NCBI GenBank assembly: GCA_002748835.1
Contig: PDTL01000019.1
Coordinates: 52,700-116,699 of the forward strand
DNA: 64,000 nt
Direction of reading: 5' to 3'
DNA from: Deltaproteobacteria bacterium
GTDB lineage: Bacteria > Desulfobacterota > Desulfobacteria > Desulfobacterales > GCA-2748835
Made by a program: the position numbers and the translations under genes
Shown: in pieces, positions 27,037 to 36,023 of the stretch
Numbering within the stretch: position 1 is the stretch's first letter
How the letters are laid out: every line of letters starts with the position of its first letter
The notes under the pieces: generated by a model
Told to the model about the DNA's origin: nothing
Database searches by the model: none
What the model saw: only the letters and a program-made list of their open reading frames with translations

Positions 27037-28508
27037 CCCTGATCCGGTTTGATGAAGCAAACGCCTTTCTCGCCGGTCTGGTACCCGGAAATACGCCATC
27101 GGTGATCCTGCTGACCGGCGAATCCTTTCTCGTGCGGCGCATCCAGCGCCAGCTGGTGGATCAGCTGGTCCCCGAAGCGGACCGGGCCTTTTCTTACGCG
27201 GTCTATTCCGGAGATACCGATATCCGGGTCGCCATCGAACAGGTCAATACCTACGGATTTTCCACTGGCCCCAAAGTGGTTGCGGTTACGGAGCTTCCGT
27301 TTACATCGGATAAGAAACAGACCGCCCGTCGCCTGGACCGGATCCGGAAAAACGTTGAGGCGTCCAAACCAGCTGCTGCGGCAACAGGGCTGGTCGCCCT
27401 GCTCTCCGCTCTCGGGCTGGACCCGGCGGACTATACCGAGGCCCCTTCAAAACTCTGGGCCGCCATTGAAGGCACCTCCGGGGAGGCGCCCGCCTGGCTG
27501 GGGGATCTGCTTTTCCATATCCGGGATCATCAGCTGAAAGCCGCAGCACCCGAAGGTCTTCCTGACCTGCTCGCCAACGCGGCGGCGGCCGGGTTCCCGG
27601 ACGGAAACGTCCTGGTCGTGACCACGGATACCCTTGACAAGCGCCGCAAGGCGTTCAAGACGCTCGAGTCAGCCTGCACGGTGATCGACTGCAGTGTGCC
27701 GAAAGGGGAGCGGAAGGCGGACCGCGAGATACAGGAGAAGGTGATGCGGATGTGCGCCGCGGAACTGCTGGATGCCCAGGGAAAACGGCTGGCACCGGCT
27801 GGATTGTCTGCGCTCATGGACCTGACCGGGTTTGACCTTGACACCTTTACCGGCAATCTCGAAAAGCTCATCGACTATGCAGGGCCCCGGCAGGAGATTA
27901 CGGCAGCGGACGTCCGGCAGCTCCTGGTCCGCACCCGGCAGGATCCCATCTTTGAACTCACCTCCGCGCTGGCTGATCGGAATGCCGGGGCGGCTGTCTT
28001 TTATGCACGATCCCTTGCCCGCGCAGGGATGCACCCGCTCCAGATCCAGGCTGCACTGGTCAATCAGGTCCGTCGTCTGCTTGCCATGTCACTGTTTATA
28101 AAGAACCACTGGGGTGAACACGCCGGGACAGCCATGCCCTACAACGCCTTTACCGCCAGGGTAATGCCCCTGATCACCGCCTTTGACGCCCGGCTGGATG
28201 AGTGGGCCCGGGAAGATGAACAAGCCCTGGCCTGCCAATCCCTTGCCAGTGAAAAAAAAAAGGCACCGCAGAAAAAAACAGCTTCGGACCGGCGCATTGG
28301 CGGAAGTGGTAAAAGCGCTTATCCGATCTATCAGTTGTTTCAGAAGGCCGGCAAATTCACGCCGGATGAACTGGTGCGGGCCTTGAACCGCCTGCTTGAG
28401 ACCGACCAGGTGATCAAATCCTCCGCCATCGACCCCCTGGGGCTCATCGAACATGCCATCCTGACGATCTGCAGTTGCGAATCGCTGCCGGGTGGCTGTC
28501 TCCGGTGA
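27033..28508 (+). CDS. holA: DNA polymerase III delta subunit
   Basis: 491 residues, clearly longer than the ~340 of E. coli HolA. The N-terminal AAA-like part (SVILLTGESFLVRRIQRQLVDQL), the middle TGFDLDTFTGNLEKLIDYAGPRQEITAADVRQLL and the C-terminal collar (AGMHPLQIQAALVNQVRRLLAM) are those of the clamp-loader delta subunit. The extra length comes mainly from an insertion at about residues 110-190 (Ala/Pro-rich) and a Lys-rich linker near 415-430. It opens the beta clamp for loading. Its start overlaps the lgt stop. Confidence 0.9.
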   Translation: MTLIRFDEANAFLAGLVPGNTPSVILLTGESFLVRRIQRQLVDQLVPEADRAFSYAVYSGDTDIRVAIEQVNTYGFSTGPKVVAVTELPFTSDKKQTARRLDRIRKNVEASKPAAAATGLVALLSALGLDPADYTEAPSKLWAAIEGTSGEAPAWLGDLLFHIRDHQLKAAAPEGLPDLLANAAAAGFPDGNVLVVTTDTLDKRRKAFKTLESACTVIDCSVPKGERKADREIQEKVMRMCAAELLDAQGKRLAPAGLSALMDLTGFDLDTFTGNLEKLIDYAGPRQEITAADVRQLLVRTRQDPIFELTSALADRNAGAAVFYARSLARAGMHPLQIQAALVNQVRRLLAMSLFIKNHWGEHAGTAMPYNAFTARVMPLITAFDARLDEWAREDEQALACQSLASEKKKAPQKKTASDRRIGGSGKSAYPIYQLFQKAGKFTPDELVRALNRLLETDQVIKSSAIDPLGLIEHAILTICSCESLPGGCLR

Positions 28509-28696
28509 TTTCAACGCTTCCGGACAGCATGAGACGGGTTCAATTCCCATTGACGATGCTACAGAATCTGACATACCTTTTTCGACAGTATGGCCATCGT
28601 GAAGGATTGATGGGAATCCGTCAAGTGTTTCACATGTTGCGATGGGCGCGACGCCATTACTTGACCCTGGTTTCACAAACTGTTATCGGAACTGTC

Positions 28697-29245
28697 ATGC
28701 ACGCGATATTCTATGTCACCGGCGGCTGCCGAAGTGGAAAAACCCGTTTTGCGATGGATCTGGCAGAATCCACTGCATCGTCCGGTCGCGTTTACCTGGC
28801 CACCTGCGAACCGGTTGACGCTGAAATGAAACGGCGCGTGGCCCGCCATCGAAACGAACGTGGAAGCGGGTGGCGAACCGTCGAGGAACCCCTGGATTTA
28901 ACCGGGACACTTACCCGCATCGCAGGGGATGCGTCGGTTGTCCTGATCGACTGCTTCACCTTGTGGGTCAGTAATCGGATGATGGCGGGAGATACGGAAA
29001 CAGACATCCGGTCTCATGCAAAGGCGCTGATGGAGGTAATTGGCATGCGGGTGTGTCCAGTTGTCATGGTATCCAATGAGGTCGGCTGGGGGATTGTACC
29101 GGAGCATCCGCTTTCTCGAGCCTTCCGGGATATTCTGGGAGAAGTCAACCAGTTTCTTGCGCGTGCAGCGGATACGGCCGTTCTCATGGCGTCCGGGATG
29201 CCTGTGTATCTTAAAGGGTCGTCCGTATCAAGCGAGGTGCGGTGA
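28697..29245 (+). CDS. cobU: Adenosylcobinamide kinase / adenosylcobinamide-phosphate guanylyltransferase
   Basis: 182 residues. The P-loop is VTGGCRSGKTRFA at residues 7-19, CobU-type histidine region RRVARHRNERG (guanylylation site near residue 45) and LIDCFTLWVSNRM are seen. The enzyme phosphorylates and then guanylylates adenosylcobinamide in nucleotide-loop assembly. The ATG at 28697 is used because it puts the P-loop at the usual distance; the frame is open further upstream. The GTG of cobS overlaps its stop. Confidence 0.92.
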   Translation: MHAIFYVTGGCRSGKTRFAMDLAESTASSGRVYLATCEPVDAEMKRRVARHRNERGSGWRTVEEPLDLTGTLTRIAGDASVVLIDCFTLWVSNRMMAGDTETDIRSHAKALMEVIGMRVCPVVMVSNEVGWGIVPEHPLSRAFRDILGEVNQFLARAADTAVLMASGMPVYLKGSSVSSEVR

Positions 29246-30009
29246 TCTCTCGGTTCTTTTTTGCCCTGACGTTTTTTACAAGGATCCCTGCCGGACCTCT
29301 GGCCGGGGATCCTGAATCGTTTGATTTGCGTGATGCGGTGCCGTTTTTCCCCCTGGTGGGCCTGGTGATCGGTGCCTGCCTGATCGTTGTCGATCTGGTA
29401 TCCCGCCACCTGTGGCCGCCTGCGGTCACAGCTGTTCTTGACACGGTGTTTCTTCTGATGCTCACCGGAGGCCTGCACATGGATGGCCTTGCCGATACGG
29501 CAGACGGTCTGTTTTCCTGTCAGCCCAAAGACCGGGTACTTGATATCATGAAAGACAGCCGCATCGGCGCCATGGGGGCCATGGCCATGATGGCGGCGCT
29601 GATGCTGAAGACCGCCGGTTTTTTCAGTATTGCCCTGGCACCCCTTTCTTCGCTGGAGCGGACCGCTGTATTTCTGTTAATCCCTTCATTGTCGCGCACC
29701 GGTATGATGATCGGTATCCATATCCTTCCCTACGGTCGGGAATCCGGCACAGGCGCATCCCTGTTTTCACGGCCTGTGGGTATGAAAGACACGCTCTGTG
29801 TGATCCCTTTGGGTGTCCTTGCCAGCGTTTCCGGATGGCCTGGTGTCCGGATGGTGGCCGCGTTTTTATTCGGCATCCTGATTCTTTTTTTCTGGTATCG
29901 AAAACGGCTGGGATGCATCACCGGTGACATGCTGGGCTGCCAGGTAGAGGTGGTTGAGGTACTGCTCGCCCTTGCCGCTGGCGCCCATTTTCAGTGGAGC
30001 CTTTACTAG
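29242..30009 (+). CDS. cobS: Adenosylcobinamide-GDP ribazoletransferase (cobalamin synthase)
   Basis: 255 residues, polytopic. FFFALTFFTRIPAG at the N-terminus and the metal-binding LHMDGLADTADGLFS near residues 79-93, followed by MKDSRIGAMGAMAM, are diagnostic. It joins adenosylcobinamide-GDP to alpha-ribazole in the membrane to make adenosylcobalamin (phosphate). The GTG start overlaps cobU by 4 nt. Confidence 0.95.
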   Translation: MISRFFFALTFFTRIPAGPLAGDPESFDLRDAVPFFPLVGLVIGACLIVVDLVSRHLWPPAVTAVLDTVFLLMLTGGLHMDGLADTADGLFSCQPKDRVLDIMKDSRIGAMGAMAMMAALMLKTAGFFSIALAPLSSLERTAVFLLIPSLSRTGMMIGIHILPYGRESGTGASLFSRPVGMKDTLCVIPLGVLASVSGWPGVRMVAAFLFGILILFFWYRKRLGCITGDMLGCQVEVVEVLLALAAGAHFQWSLY

Positions 30010-30041
30010 GTAATGCGTAAATCGACGGTGGCAGGTGATTC

Positions 30042-31172
30042 ATGTTGACAGGACATGGCGGGAATGTAAGCGAACTGGCCGCGGGTGTGGGTTGTGCGCC
30101 TGAGGCGATGCTCGATATGAGCAGCAACGTGAATCCCATGGGACCGCCTGCGGGACTGGTGGCATATCTCAGAAAAGAACTCCCCCGGATCGTTTCCTTG
30201 CCCGAGGCAGATAACCTGGGTATAAGGATGCGATATGCCCGGGTCTGGGGGCTGGATGTCAACACGATAGTGGCTGCAGACGGAACGACGCGGTTCATTT
30301 ATCTGCTGCCGCAGCTGCTGAGGTCAAAAAACGCGCTGATCGTGGAACCGACCTATGCGGATTATGCGGATGCCTGCATGGTCCATGGGGTGGCGGTGAA
30401 GCCGTTGACCCTCGGCGCGAATGAGGCGTTCGCTTTGGATGCACACCGTCTGTTTACGGCCGCAGAAGGGTGTGACACGGTCTTTATCTGCAATCCGAAT
30501 AATCCGACGGGACAGGTGCTCAGCCGCTGTGTTCTTGAGACCTTGATCCGTGCATGTCCCGGCACCTGGTTTGTGGTGGACGAGTCCTATCTGCCGTTTC
30601 TGGACACGGAAAACGATGACACGCTGCTCTGTCTGGATGCACCCAACCTGATTGTGCTGAGATCCATCTCCAAACTGTACCGGATACCCGGTCTGCGCGT
30701 GGGGTTTATCAAGGCGCCTGTTCCCATTGCATCACAGCTGATGCAGATGATCGGCCCCTGGAGCGTCAATACACTGGCCCAGGCCGCAGTTCGCTTTATT
30801 TACGGGGATCTTATGAAAAACCGGTTGTTTGTGACCGCGTCTCGGCAAACCATCGCCAGAGAAAAAAAACGGTTTTATGATGCGTTTTGCAACAACCCGT
30901 GCATTGAGCTCTTTCCCAGTGAAACCCTTTTTGTGCTTGCGCGGCTGAGGAAAACGGTGAAAAAGGGAACATCGACCCGGTTGACGGCGGCCTGTCTGAA
31001 AAAGACCCTGCTCATGAAAAACCGTATTCTGATAAGGGACTGCGGCAATTTTTCAGGACTGGATCGGTCTTTTTTCCGGTTTTCCATTCAGGATACAAAA
31101 AGCAATACCCGGGCGATCCGCGCGTTTGCAGCAGCCCTGTACGCGTTTGCGTATCCGGAAAAAACCCCATGA
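30042..31172 (+). CDS. cobD: L-threonine-O-3-phosphate decarboxylase (CobD, PLP enzyme)
   Basis: 376 residues of the class I/II aminotransferase fold. It begins GHGGNVSELA, the usual CobD opening. PLP-site motifs are CNPNNPTGQ, VVDESYLPF and SISKLYRIPGLRVGF with the Schiff-base Lys. CobD makes aminopropanol phosphate, the linker of cobalamin; HisC is the close relative, but the GHGG start and the position between cobS and cbiB favour CobD. The stop overlaps the cbiB ATG by 4 nt. Confidence 0.9.
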   Translation: MLTGHGGNVSELAAGVGCAPEAMLDMSSNVNPMGPPAGLVAYLRKELPRIVSLPEADNLGIRMRYARVWGLDVNTIVAADGTTRFIYLLPQLLRSKNALIVEPTYADYADACMVHGVAVKPLTLGANEAFALDAHRLFTAAEGCDTVFICNPNNPTGQVLSRCVLETLIRACPGTWFVVDESYLPFLDTENDDTLLCLDAPNLIVLRSISKLYRIPGLRVGFIKAPVPIASQLMQMIGPWSVNTLAQAAVRFIYGDLMKNRLFVTASRQTIAREKKRFYDAFCNNPCIELFPSETLFVLARLRKTVKKGTSTRLTAACLKKTLLMKNRILIRDCGNFSGLDRSFFRFSIQDTKSNTRAIRAFAAALYAFAYPEKTP

Positions 31173-32107
31173 CACCGGCCGGAATCCTCGTTGCAGCCCT
31201 GACTGCCGATCTGATGCTGGGAGATCCGCTCTGGCTGTTTCATCCCATCCGGTGGTTCGGATCCGTGATTTCGTTTGCAGAAAACCGGCTCCGCCGCGCA
31301 CCGGTGCCTGCATTTTCAGCCGGGCTTTTCATGACCCTTTTTCTGGTCACCTGTGTCTTTAGCCTCTGCCGGCTTCTTGTAACCGCTGCCGAAGCCCTGC
31401 ATCCCCTTGCCGGCTGGGGCATGCAGGCGGTGATGATTTTTTACGCACTTTCCATCCGGTCTTTGAACGGAGCGGTGCGTGAGGTAAGGATCGCCTTTCT
31501 TTCCGAGGGCATTGGGGTGGCCAGACGTCGCCTTTCCTTTATTGTGGGCCGTGAGACCGCGTCTCTGGACAGGGCCGGCATCTGCAGGGCGAGCATTGAA
31601 ACACTGGCAGAGAATTTTGTGGATGGTGTGGTCTCTCCGTTGTTTTATGCGGTCATGGGCGGCGGTCCGCTGGCGCTTGCCTATAAAATGGTGAATACCC
31701 TGGATTCCATGATCGGGTATCGAAACCAGACGTATATCCAGTTTGGTAAAGCCGCAGCCCGGCTGGATGATGCAGCTAATTTTTTTCCGGCACGATTGGC
31801 GGTACTGTTTATCGCCCTTGCTGCGCGGATGTGCGGGATGGATGCCTGGCAGACGGTTAAACGGGCGTCCAGAGAAGGCTTCAACCATGCCAGCCCCAAT
31901 GCCGGGTATCCGGAAGCCGCGTTTTCTGGTGCGCTTTCCATTCGTCTGGGCGGCGGTAGTACCTACCACGGCACCTGGGTGGAAAAACCATTTATCGGTC
32001 CGTCTGACAAGGATCCGGATCTTCATGATATAAAACGGGCAGAGCGCCTGTTTCAGGCTGCCGCTCTCCTGGCGGCTGTTTCCGGGATTCTCGCCGGTCT
32101 GGTCTGA
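31169..32107 (+). CDS. cbiB: Adenosylcobinamide-phosphate synthase
   Basis: 312 residues, membrane protein. LTADLMLGDPLWLFHPIRWFG at the N-terminus, RETASLDRAGICRASIETLAENFVDG, the NTLDSMIGYRN segment and the NHASPNAGYPEAA stretch are the CbiB signatures. It attaches aminopropanol phosphate to adenosylcobyric acid. It closes the four-gene cobU-cobS-cobD-cbiB operon, all members overlapping or within about 30 nt. Corrin-ring genes are not in the window. Confidence 0.95.
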   Translation: MTPAGILVAALTADLMLGDPLWLFHPIRWFGSVISFAENRLRRAPVPAFSAGLFMTLFLVTCVFSLCRLLVTAAEALHPLAGWGMQAVMIFYALSIRSLNGAVREVRIAFLSEGIGVARRRLSFIVGRETASLDRAGICRASIETLAENFVDGVVSPLFYAVMGGGPLALAYKMVNTLDSMIGYRNQTYIQFGKAAARLDDAANFFPARLAVLFIALAARMCGMDAWQTVKRASREGFNHASPNAGYPEAAFSGALSIRLGGGSTYHGTWVEKPFIGPSDKDPDLHDIKRAERLFQAAALLAAVSGILAGLV

Positions 32108-32134
32108 TACGATTATGATCAAAGGAGTTTATGT

Positions 32135-33274
32135 ATGAACGTATCATGGAAATTGTTTCTCCACAAGATGAGGGATGTCTGGCATCACGGCGTGTTCGGC
32201 ATTGAACTGGAACGCTGGGTGATCGCCGTTGGTCTTGTGATCGCATCCCTTGTTCTGCGGAATGTGCTGGCCCATTTTGTTGTCAACCGACTGCGGCCGT
32301 TTACCGAAAAGACAGAGACAAAGTGGGATGATGCGGTGCTGAACGCCATCGAGCGGCCGTTGCGGCTGGCACCGTTCATACTCGGCGTCATTGTCGCCAA
32401 ACAGTATCTGGGGATTACCGGCATCTGGGAGGTGTTTCTACTGAAATCAATCAAGTCAGTGGTGGTACTGGCAATTTTCTGGACACTTTACAACCTCATG
32501 GATCCGGTATCCGCCGTTTTTAACCGGCTCTCCCACCTGTTTTCCCAGTCCATGATCTACTGGCTGGTCAACGCGTTGCGGGCCGGCCTGATTTTTATGG
32601 GATCAGCGACGGTTCTGGGCATCTGGGGGATTCAGATCGGCCATATTATCGCCGGCCTGGGCCTTTTCGGTGTGGCCGTGGCCCTTGGGGCCCAGGATTT
32701 GTTCAAAAATCTGATATCCGGGATTTTGATTCTGGCAGAGCGGCGGTTTCAGATCGGAGACTGGATTCGTGTGGAGGGGGTTGTGGAAGGGACTGTCGAA
32801 ACCATTGGATTCCGTTCCACCCGAATAAGGCAGTTCGATAAAGCACCGGTGTTTGTGCCCAATGCCGATCTGTCCGATAACTCGGTCATCAACTTCAGCC
32901 AGATGACGTATCGCAGGATTTCGTGGGTGATCGGCCTGGAATACCGGACAACCGTAGCCCAGCTTCGGACGATCAGGAAGGAAGTGGAAGACTGGCTGAT
33001 GACCCATGAGGCGTTTATTCACCCGCCAGTGGCCCCCTTGTTTGTCCGGATTTCGGATTTCAGTGATTCGTCCATCGACATGATGGTTTACTGCTTTACG
33101 CGCACAACGATCTGGGGGGAATGGCTGAAACTCAAGGAAGATCTGGCCTGTGCCATCAAGGAGATCGTGGAAAGAAACCACACCGGGTTTGCCTTCCCGA
33201 GCCAGTCCATCTATATGGAGACCCTTCCGGACGGTGCGCCGGCAATGGCAGAGAATTGTACACGGAGGGGATGA
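32135..33274 (+). CDS. MscS family mechanosensitive ion channel
   Basis: 379 residues. About five N-terminal membrane segments precede the pore helix and beta domain: IIAGLGLFGVAVALGAQDLFKNLISGILILAERRFQIGDWI is the conserved MscS pore and upper beta core, and VEGTVETIGFRSTRIRQFDKAPVFVPNADL follows. It releases solutes on osmotic downshock. Excellent SD AAGGAG 7 nt upstream. It follows cbiB by 27 nt and may ride on that transcript. Confidence 0.93.
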   Translation: MNVSWKLFLHKMRDVWHHGVFGIELERWVIAVGLVIASLVLRNVLAHFVVNRLRPFTEKTETKWDDAVLNAIERPLRLAPFILGVIVAKQYLGITGIWEVFLLKSIKSVVVLAIFWTLYNLMDPVSAVFNRLSHLFSQSMIYWLVNALRAGLIFMGSATVLGIWGIQIGHIIAGLGLFGVAVALGAQDLFKNLISGILILAERRFQIGDWIRVEGVVEGTVETIGFRSTRIRQFDKAPVFVPNADLSDNSVINFSQMTYRRISWVIGLEYRTTVAQLRTIRKEVEDWLMTHEAFIHPPVAPLFVRISDFSDSSIDMMVYCFTRTTIWGEWLKLKEDLACAIKEIVERNHTGFAFPSQSIYMETLPDGAPAMAENCTRRG

Positions 33275-33342
33275 TACTTAGACCGGGAACCGATGGGGTG
33301 CGTGTGTCCGCACAGCAGAAGCCTTTTATATCGGTCAATACT

Positions 33343-33379
33343 CATTGAAAATTCGGATTGACATTCCGAATTTTCAATG
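33343..33379. repeat. 15-bp perfect inverted repeat downstream of mscS
   Basis: CATTGAAAATTCGGA (33343-33357) is perfectly complementary to 33365-33379, with loop TTGACAT. No T-run follows on either strand (GGGGTACC on the plus side), so it is not a textbook terminator; it could end or stabilise the cob-mscS transcript. Confidence 0.7.
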
Positions 33380-33440
33380 GGGGTACCGGTCCACCGAATC
33401 CGGGCGCGCATTTGAAGAAAATGAAAAAAAACCTCTTTTC

Positions 33441-33482
33441 TTGACCTGGGTCAAGTGCTTTTCCCTGCATCCTGTCTACACT
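33441..33482 (+). promoter_or_regulatory. FNR/HcpR-type operator and class II promoter
   Basis: TTGACCTGGGTCAA (33441-33454) is a perfect TTGAC-N4-GTCAA dyad, the box described for HcpR in sulfate-reducing deltaproteobacteria and one base per half away from the FNR box. A TACACT -10 hexamer lies at 33477-33482. A start site 7 nt after it (about 33489) puts the dyad centre at -41.5, the classical activating position for CRP/FNR-family proteins. The gene served encodes an Fe-S protein. Confidence 0.75.
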
Positions 33483-33601
33483 GCACCTAATCTTAATGGA
33501 TGAGCTGAAGACGTGTCATCCTGGACAGCCCGCGCCAGTGTTGAAACGCGGTGTTTGACAGCCGGAGACGCCCGGAATAGGTGACTGGAAAGGAAATCCC
33601 G

Positions 33602-34348
33602 ATGAAAGTGATGCGGAAAATCATTGAAATTGACGAGGACAAGTGCAACGGTTGCGGCCACTGTGTGACCGGGTGTGATGAAGGGGCGCTGGCCATCATC
33701 GACGGCAAGGCCAAGATTGTAAAAGACAGGTTTTGTGACGGGCTGGGCGCCTGTATCGGGGAGTGCCCGGAAGATGCGTTGAAACTGATCGAACGGGAAG
33801 CGGACGCGTTTGATGAAGCGGCTGTTCATGTCCATCTTGAAACCCTGGCCCGGCAGGCAGCATCGGCCCCGGCGGCCGCTGGTTGCGCGGGGGCGCAGAT
33901 CAGAACCCTTCCGCCCCGGGCGGAAACTGCCGAAGCCGTGCCGGCACAGGTGTCTGCCCTGACCAACTGGCCGGTTCAGATTCACCTGATCCCGCCGCAT
34001 GCGCCGTTTTTGAAAGCCGCTAATCTGCTGATTGCCGCAGATTGCGTACCCGTGAGTTTTCCCGATCTTCATCGTACCTACCTGAAAAACCGGACCGTGA
34101 TGATCGGGTGCCCGAAATTCGATGATGGAAAAGCGTATATTCAGAAATTTGCGGAGATCTTTGCCACTGCCGGTATCCGCAGCGTGACGGTCCTGTCCAT
34201 GGAGGTTCCCTGCTGCGCCGGCCTGATCCGCATGGTTCAGACCGGAATGGAACGCGCCGGGGTAACGGTGCCCATGGAAGAGATCGTGGTCACCATTCAG
34301 GGCCAGATCCAGGAAGCCGGACGTCAGCCGAAAAGGATGCTTCTCTGA
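33602..34348 (+). CDS. 2[4Fe-4S] ferredoxin-domain protein, HcpR-regulon type
   Basis: 248 residues. An N-terminal ferredoxin domain carries two clusters: CNGCGHCVTGCDEGAL (residues 15-30) and CDGLGACIGECPEDAL (with a CxxxxxCxxxCP spacing). After an Ala/Pro-rich linker with one CAG, a C-terminal domain has NRTVMIGCPKFDDGKAY and VPCCAGLIRM; these three cysteines could ligate another centre. Similar proteins accompany hybrid-cluster protein or act as electron carriers in sulfate reducers. The ATG at 33602 has AAAGGA at optimum spacing. The upstream box suggests induction by nitrosative or redox stress. A sigma54 activator gene follows. Confidence 0.85.
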   Translation: MKVMRKIIEIDEDKCNGCGHCVTGCDEGALAIIDGKAKIVKDRFCDGLGACIGECPEDALKLIEREADAFDEAAVHVHLETLARQAASAPAAAGCAGAQIRTLPPRAETAEAVPAQVSALTNWPVQIHLIPPHAPFLKAANLLIAADCVPVSFPDLHRTYLKNRTVMIGCPKFDDGKAYIQKFAEIFATAGIRSVTVLSMEVPCCAGLIRMVQTGMERAGVTVPMEEIVVTIQGQIQEAGRQPKRMLL

Positions 34349-34412
34349 AAGCTGCGGTTATGCACCTGAGCAATGGATTGACATTTTTTCCGGCATACAC
34401 TAATGATGGGCC

Positions 34413-35780
34413 ATGATGAATGATGCTGCCCTGAAACGGATTCTGTTAAATGAAAAGAACCTTGAGCGAATCCTGGATAATCTGAAAGACGGGATCATCG
34501 CCCATGATCTGAACCGTAAAATTTTTTATTTCAACCGGGAGGCCGAACGGATCACCGGGTTTTCACGGGATCATGTCATGGGAAAAGACTGCCATAACGC
34601 CATGGGCGGTCCGTTCTGCGGTGCCCGGTGCGCGTTTTGTGGTGAATCCGCCGACCTGTTGCCCGATACCCTGGCATATGTGACTAACATTGTCACACGC
34701 ACCGGTGAAACCCGCCAGATTGACATGACACTCACGCTCATGCGGGATGATGTAGACACGGTGTTTGGTGTCCTGGCCGTATTCCGGGATCTCACAGATA
34801 TGATCCACCTTCAGCAGCAGGCTGGAGAACTCAAGCGTTTCCGGAAGATTATCGGACAGGACAGCAAAATGCTGAGCGTGTTTCAGCAGATCCGGGATGT
34901 GGCTGCCTATGATTATCCGGTCCATGTGTACGGAGAGACCGGCACTGGAAAAGAACTGGTGGCTGCCGCCATTCATGATGAAAGCCGCCGCGGGGGCGGC
35001 CCCTTTGTGCCCATCAACTGTGGGGCCCTTCCCGAGCATCTCATCGAAAGTGAACTCTTCGGCCATGTCAAGGGCGCGTTCTCCGGTGCCATCCGAGATA
35101 AGAAAGGCCGCTTCGAGCTGGCCGAAGGCGGCACGGTATTTCTTGATGAGGTGTCAGAACTCCCCAAAGACCTTCAGGTGAAATTACTCCGGTTCCTTCA
35201 GGAAGGCACCTACGAAAAGGTGGGGGGGGAAAAGACGCTGACGTCCAATGTGCGGGTAATCAGCGCCACCAACAGGGACCTGCGTCAGGCAGTCGAGGAC
35301 GGCACCTTCCGGAATGATCTGTATTACCGGCTCAATGTTATTCCCATCCACCTACCGCCGCTGCGGGAGCGGACCACCGACATACCGCTTCTGGTCAATC
35401 ATTTTCTGGAAAAAAACAAGCGTCCGGAAGATCATGTCATGCCGGTGATCTCCAAAGACGCCCTGTCCCGGATGATGGGGTATGACTGGCCGGGCAATGT
35501 GCGAGAGCTGGAAAATGCGGTGCAGTTTTCCATTGTCCGCTGCAAAGGACCTCAGATTCTGCCCACGGATTTGCCCATGGAACTGGCCGACTCACCGGAT
35601 CTAGACAGGGGCACGGGGATGATGAAACGGGGGCCCCATCGCAAGCTTGATATCGCGGCGGTCCGCGGGGCGCTCTCCCAGACTGGGGGAAACAAGGCCA
35701 AGACAGCCCGGATGCTGGGGGTTGGACGCGCCACCCTGTACCGGTTTCTCGATGATCATCCGGAGCTTGTGACCGACTGA
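34413..35780 (+). CDS. Sigma54-dependent activator with cysteine-bearing PAS domain
   Basis: 455 residues. The N-terminal PAS domain (about 15-130) contains four closely spaced cysteines, C60, C69, C73 and C76, in [19 protein letters not shown], a likely metal or Fe-S site. The AAA+ domain has Walker A GETGTGKE (174-181), GAFSGA at 221-226 in place of the usual GAFTGA, and Walker [10 protein letters not shown] Fis-type helix-turn-helix ends the protein ([22 protein letters not shown]). There is no receiver domain, so the signal is probably sensed directly by the PAS domain. It may act on the same redox circuit as the Fe-S gene before it. Start is ATG 34413 or 34416. Confidence 0.92.
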   Translation: MMNDAALKRILLNEKNLERILDNLKDGIIAHDLNRKIFYFNREAERITGFSRDHVMGKDCHNAMGGPFCGARCAFCGESADLLPDTLAYVTNIVTRTGETRQIDMTLTLMRDDVDTVFGVLAVFRDLTDMIHLQQQAGELKRFRKIIGQDSKMLSVFQQIRDVAAYDYPVHVYGETGTGKELVAAAIHDESRRGGGPFVPINCGALPEHLIESELFGHVKGAFSGAIRDKKGRFELAEGGTVFLDEVSELPKDLQVKLLRFLQEGTYEKVGGEKTLTSNVRVISATNRDLRQAVEDGTFRNDLYYRLNVIPIHLPPLRERTTDIPLLVNHFLEKNKRPEDHVMPVISKDALSRMMGYDWPGNVRELENAVQFSIVRCKGPQILPTDLPMELADSPDLDRGTGMMKRGPHRKLDIAAVRGALSQTGGNKAKTARMLGVGRATLYRFLDDHPELVTD

Positions 35781-35928
35781 AATAGAGCTCATCAATGGCT
35801 TATCGGAGCGAATACCTGCGAATGTGTGTTCCCATCCCGGCTGTTGAGCATCACCAGGTCTTTCGCGAATGCCGGAAACTAACGACAGCTATCCGGCTCA
35901 CCCCTCACGCGGGGCCAGGGTATAAATG

Positions 35929-35967
35929 ACCCTGAATATCCCGGCTGCGTGCTGGGATGTTCAGGGT
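35929..35967. repeat. 14-bp near-perfect inverted repeat between convergent genes
   Basis: ACCCTGAATATCCC (35929-35942) pairs with GGGATGTTCAGGGT (35954-35967), one G-T wobble only, around an 11-nt loop. It lies between the sigma54 activator and the convergent rubredoxin-type gene. A smaller hairpin CCCG/CGGG with seven Ts in the loop is at about 35983-36000. A bidirectional transcription end is the simplest reading. Confidence 0.65.
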
Positions 35968-36023
35968 CCATCAACGGCAGACTCCCGTTTTTTTAACGGG
36001 TTGCTGTTGAGTGGAATTCAACC

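Larger units (their letters stand above)
33275..33601. other. Intergenic region with inverted repeat and redox-type promoter
   Basis: 327 nt between mscS and the Fe-S protein gene. It holds the 15-bp inverted repeat at 33343-33379 and the FNR/HcpR-type box with promoter at 33441-33482, both listed separately. The predicted leader from about 33489 to the ATG at 33602 is about 113 nt. I see no gene in it. Confidence 0.6.

Noticed and set aside
28536..28549. GGGTTCAATTCCCA resembling a tRNA T-arm
   Set aside because: The stem has a mismatch and no matching acceptor, D or anticodon arms can be built upstream.
28600..28690. GGGAATCCG element suggesting a cobalamin riboswitch before cobU
   Set aside because: The CCCCGC core and the B12-box (AGCC-GGAGACC) are not there; kept only as an open question.
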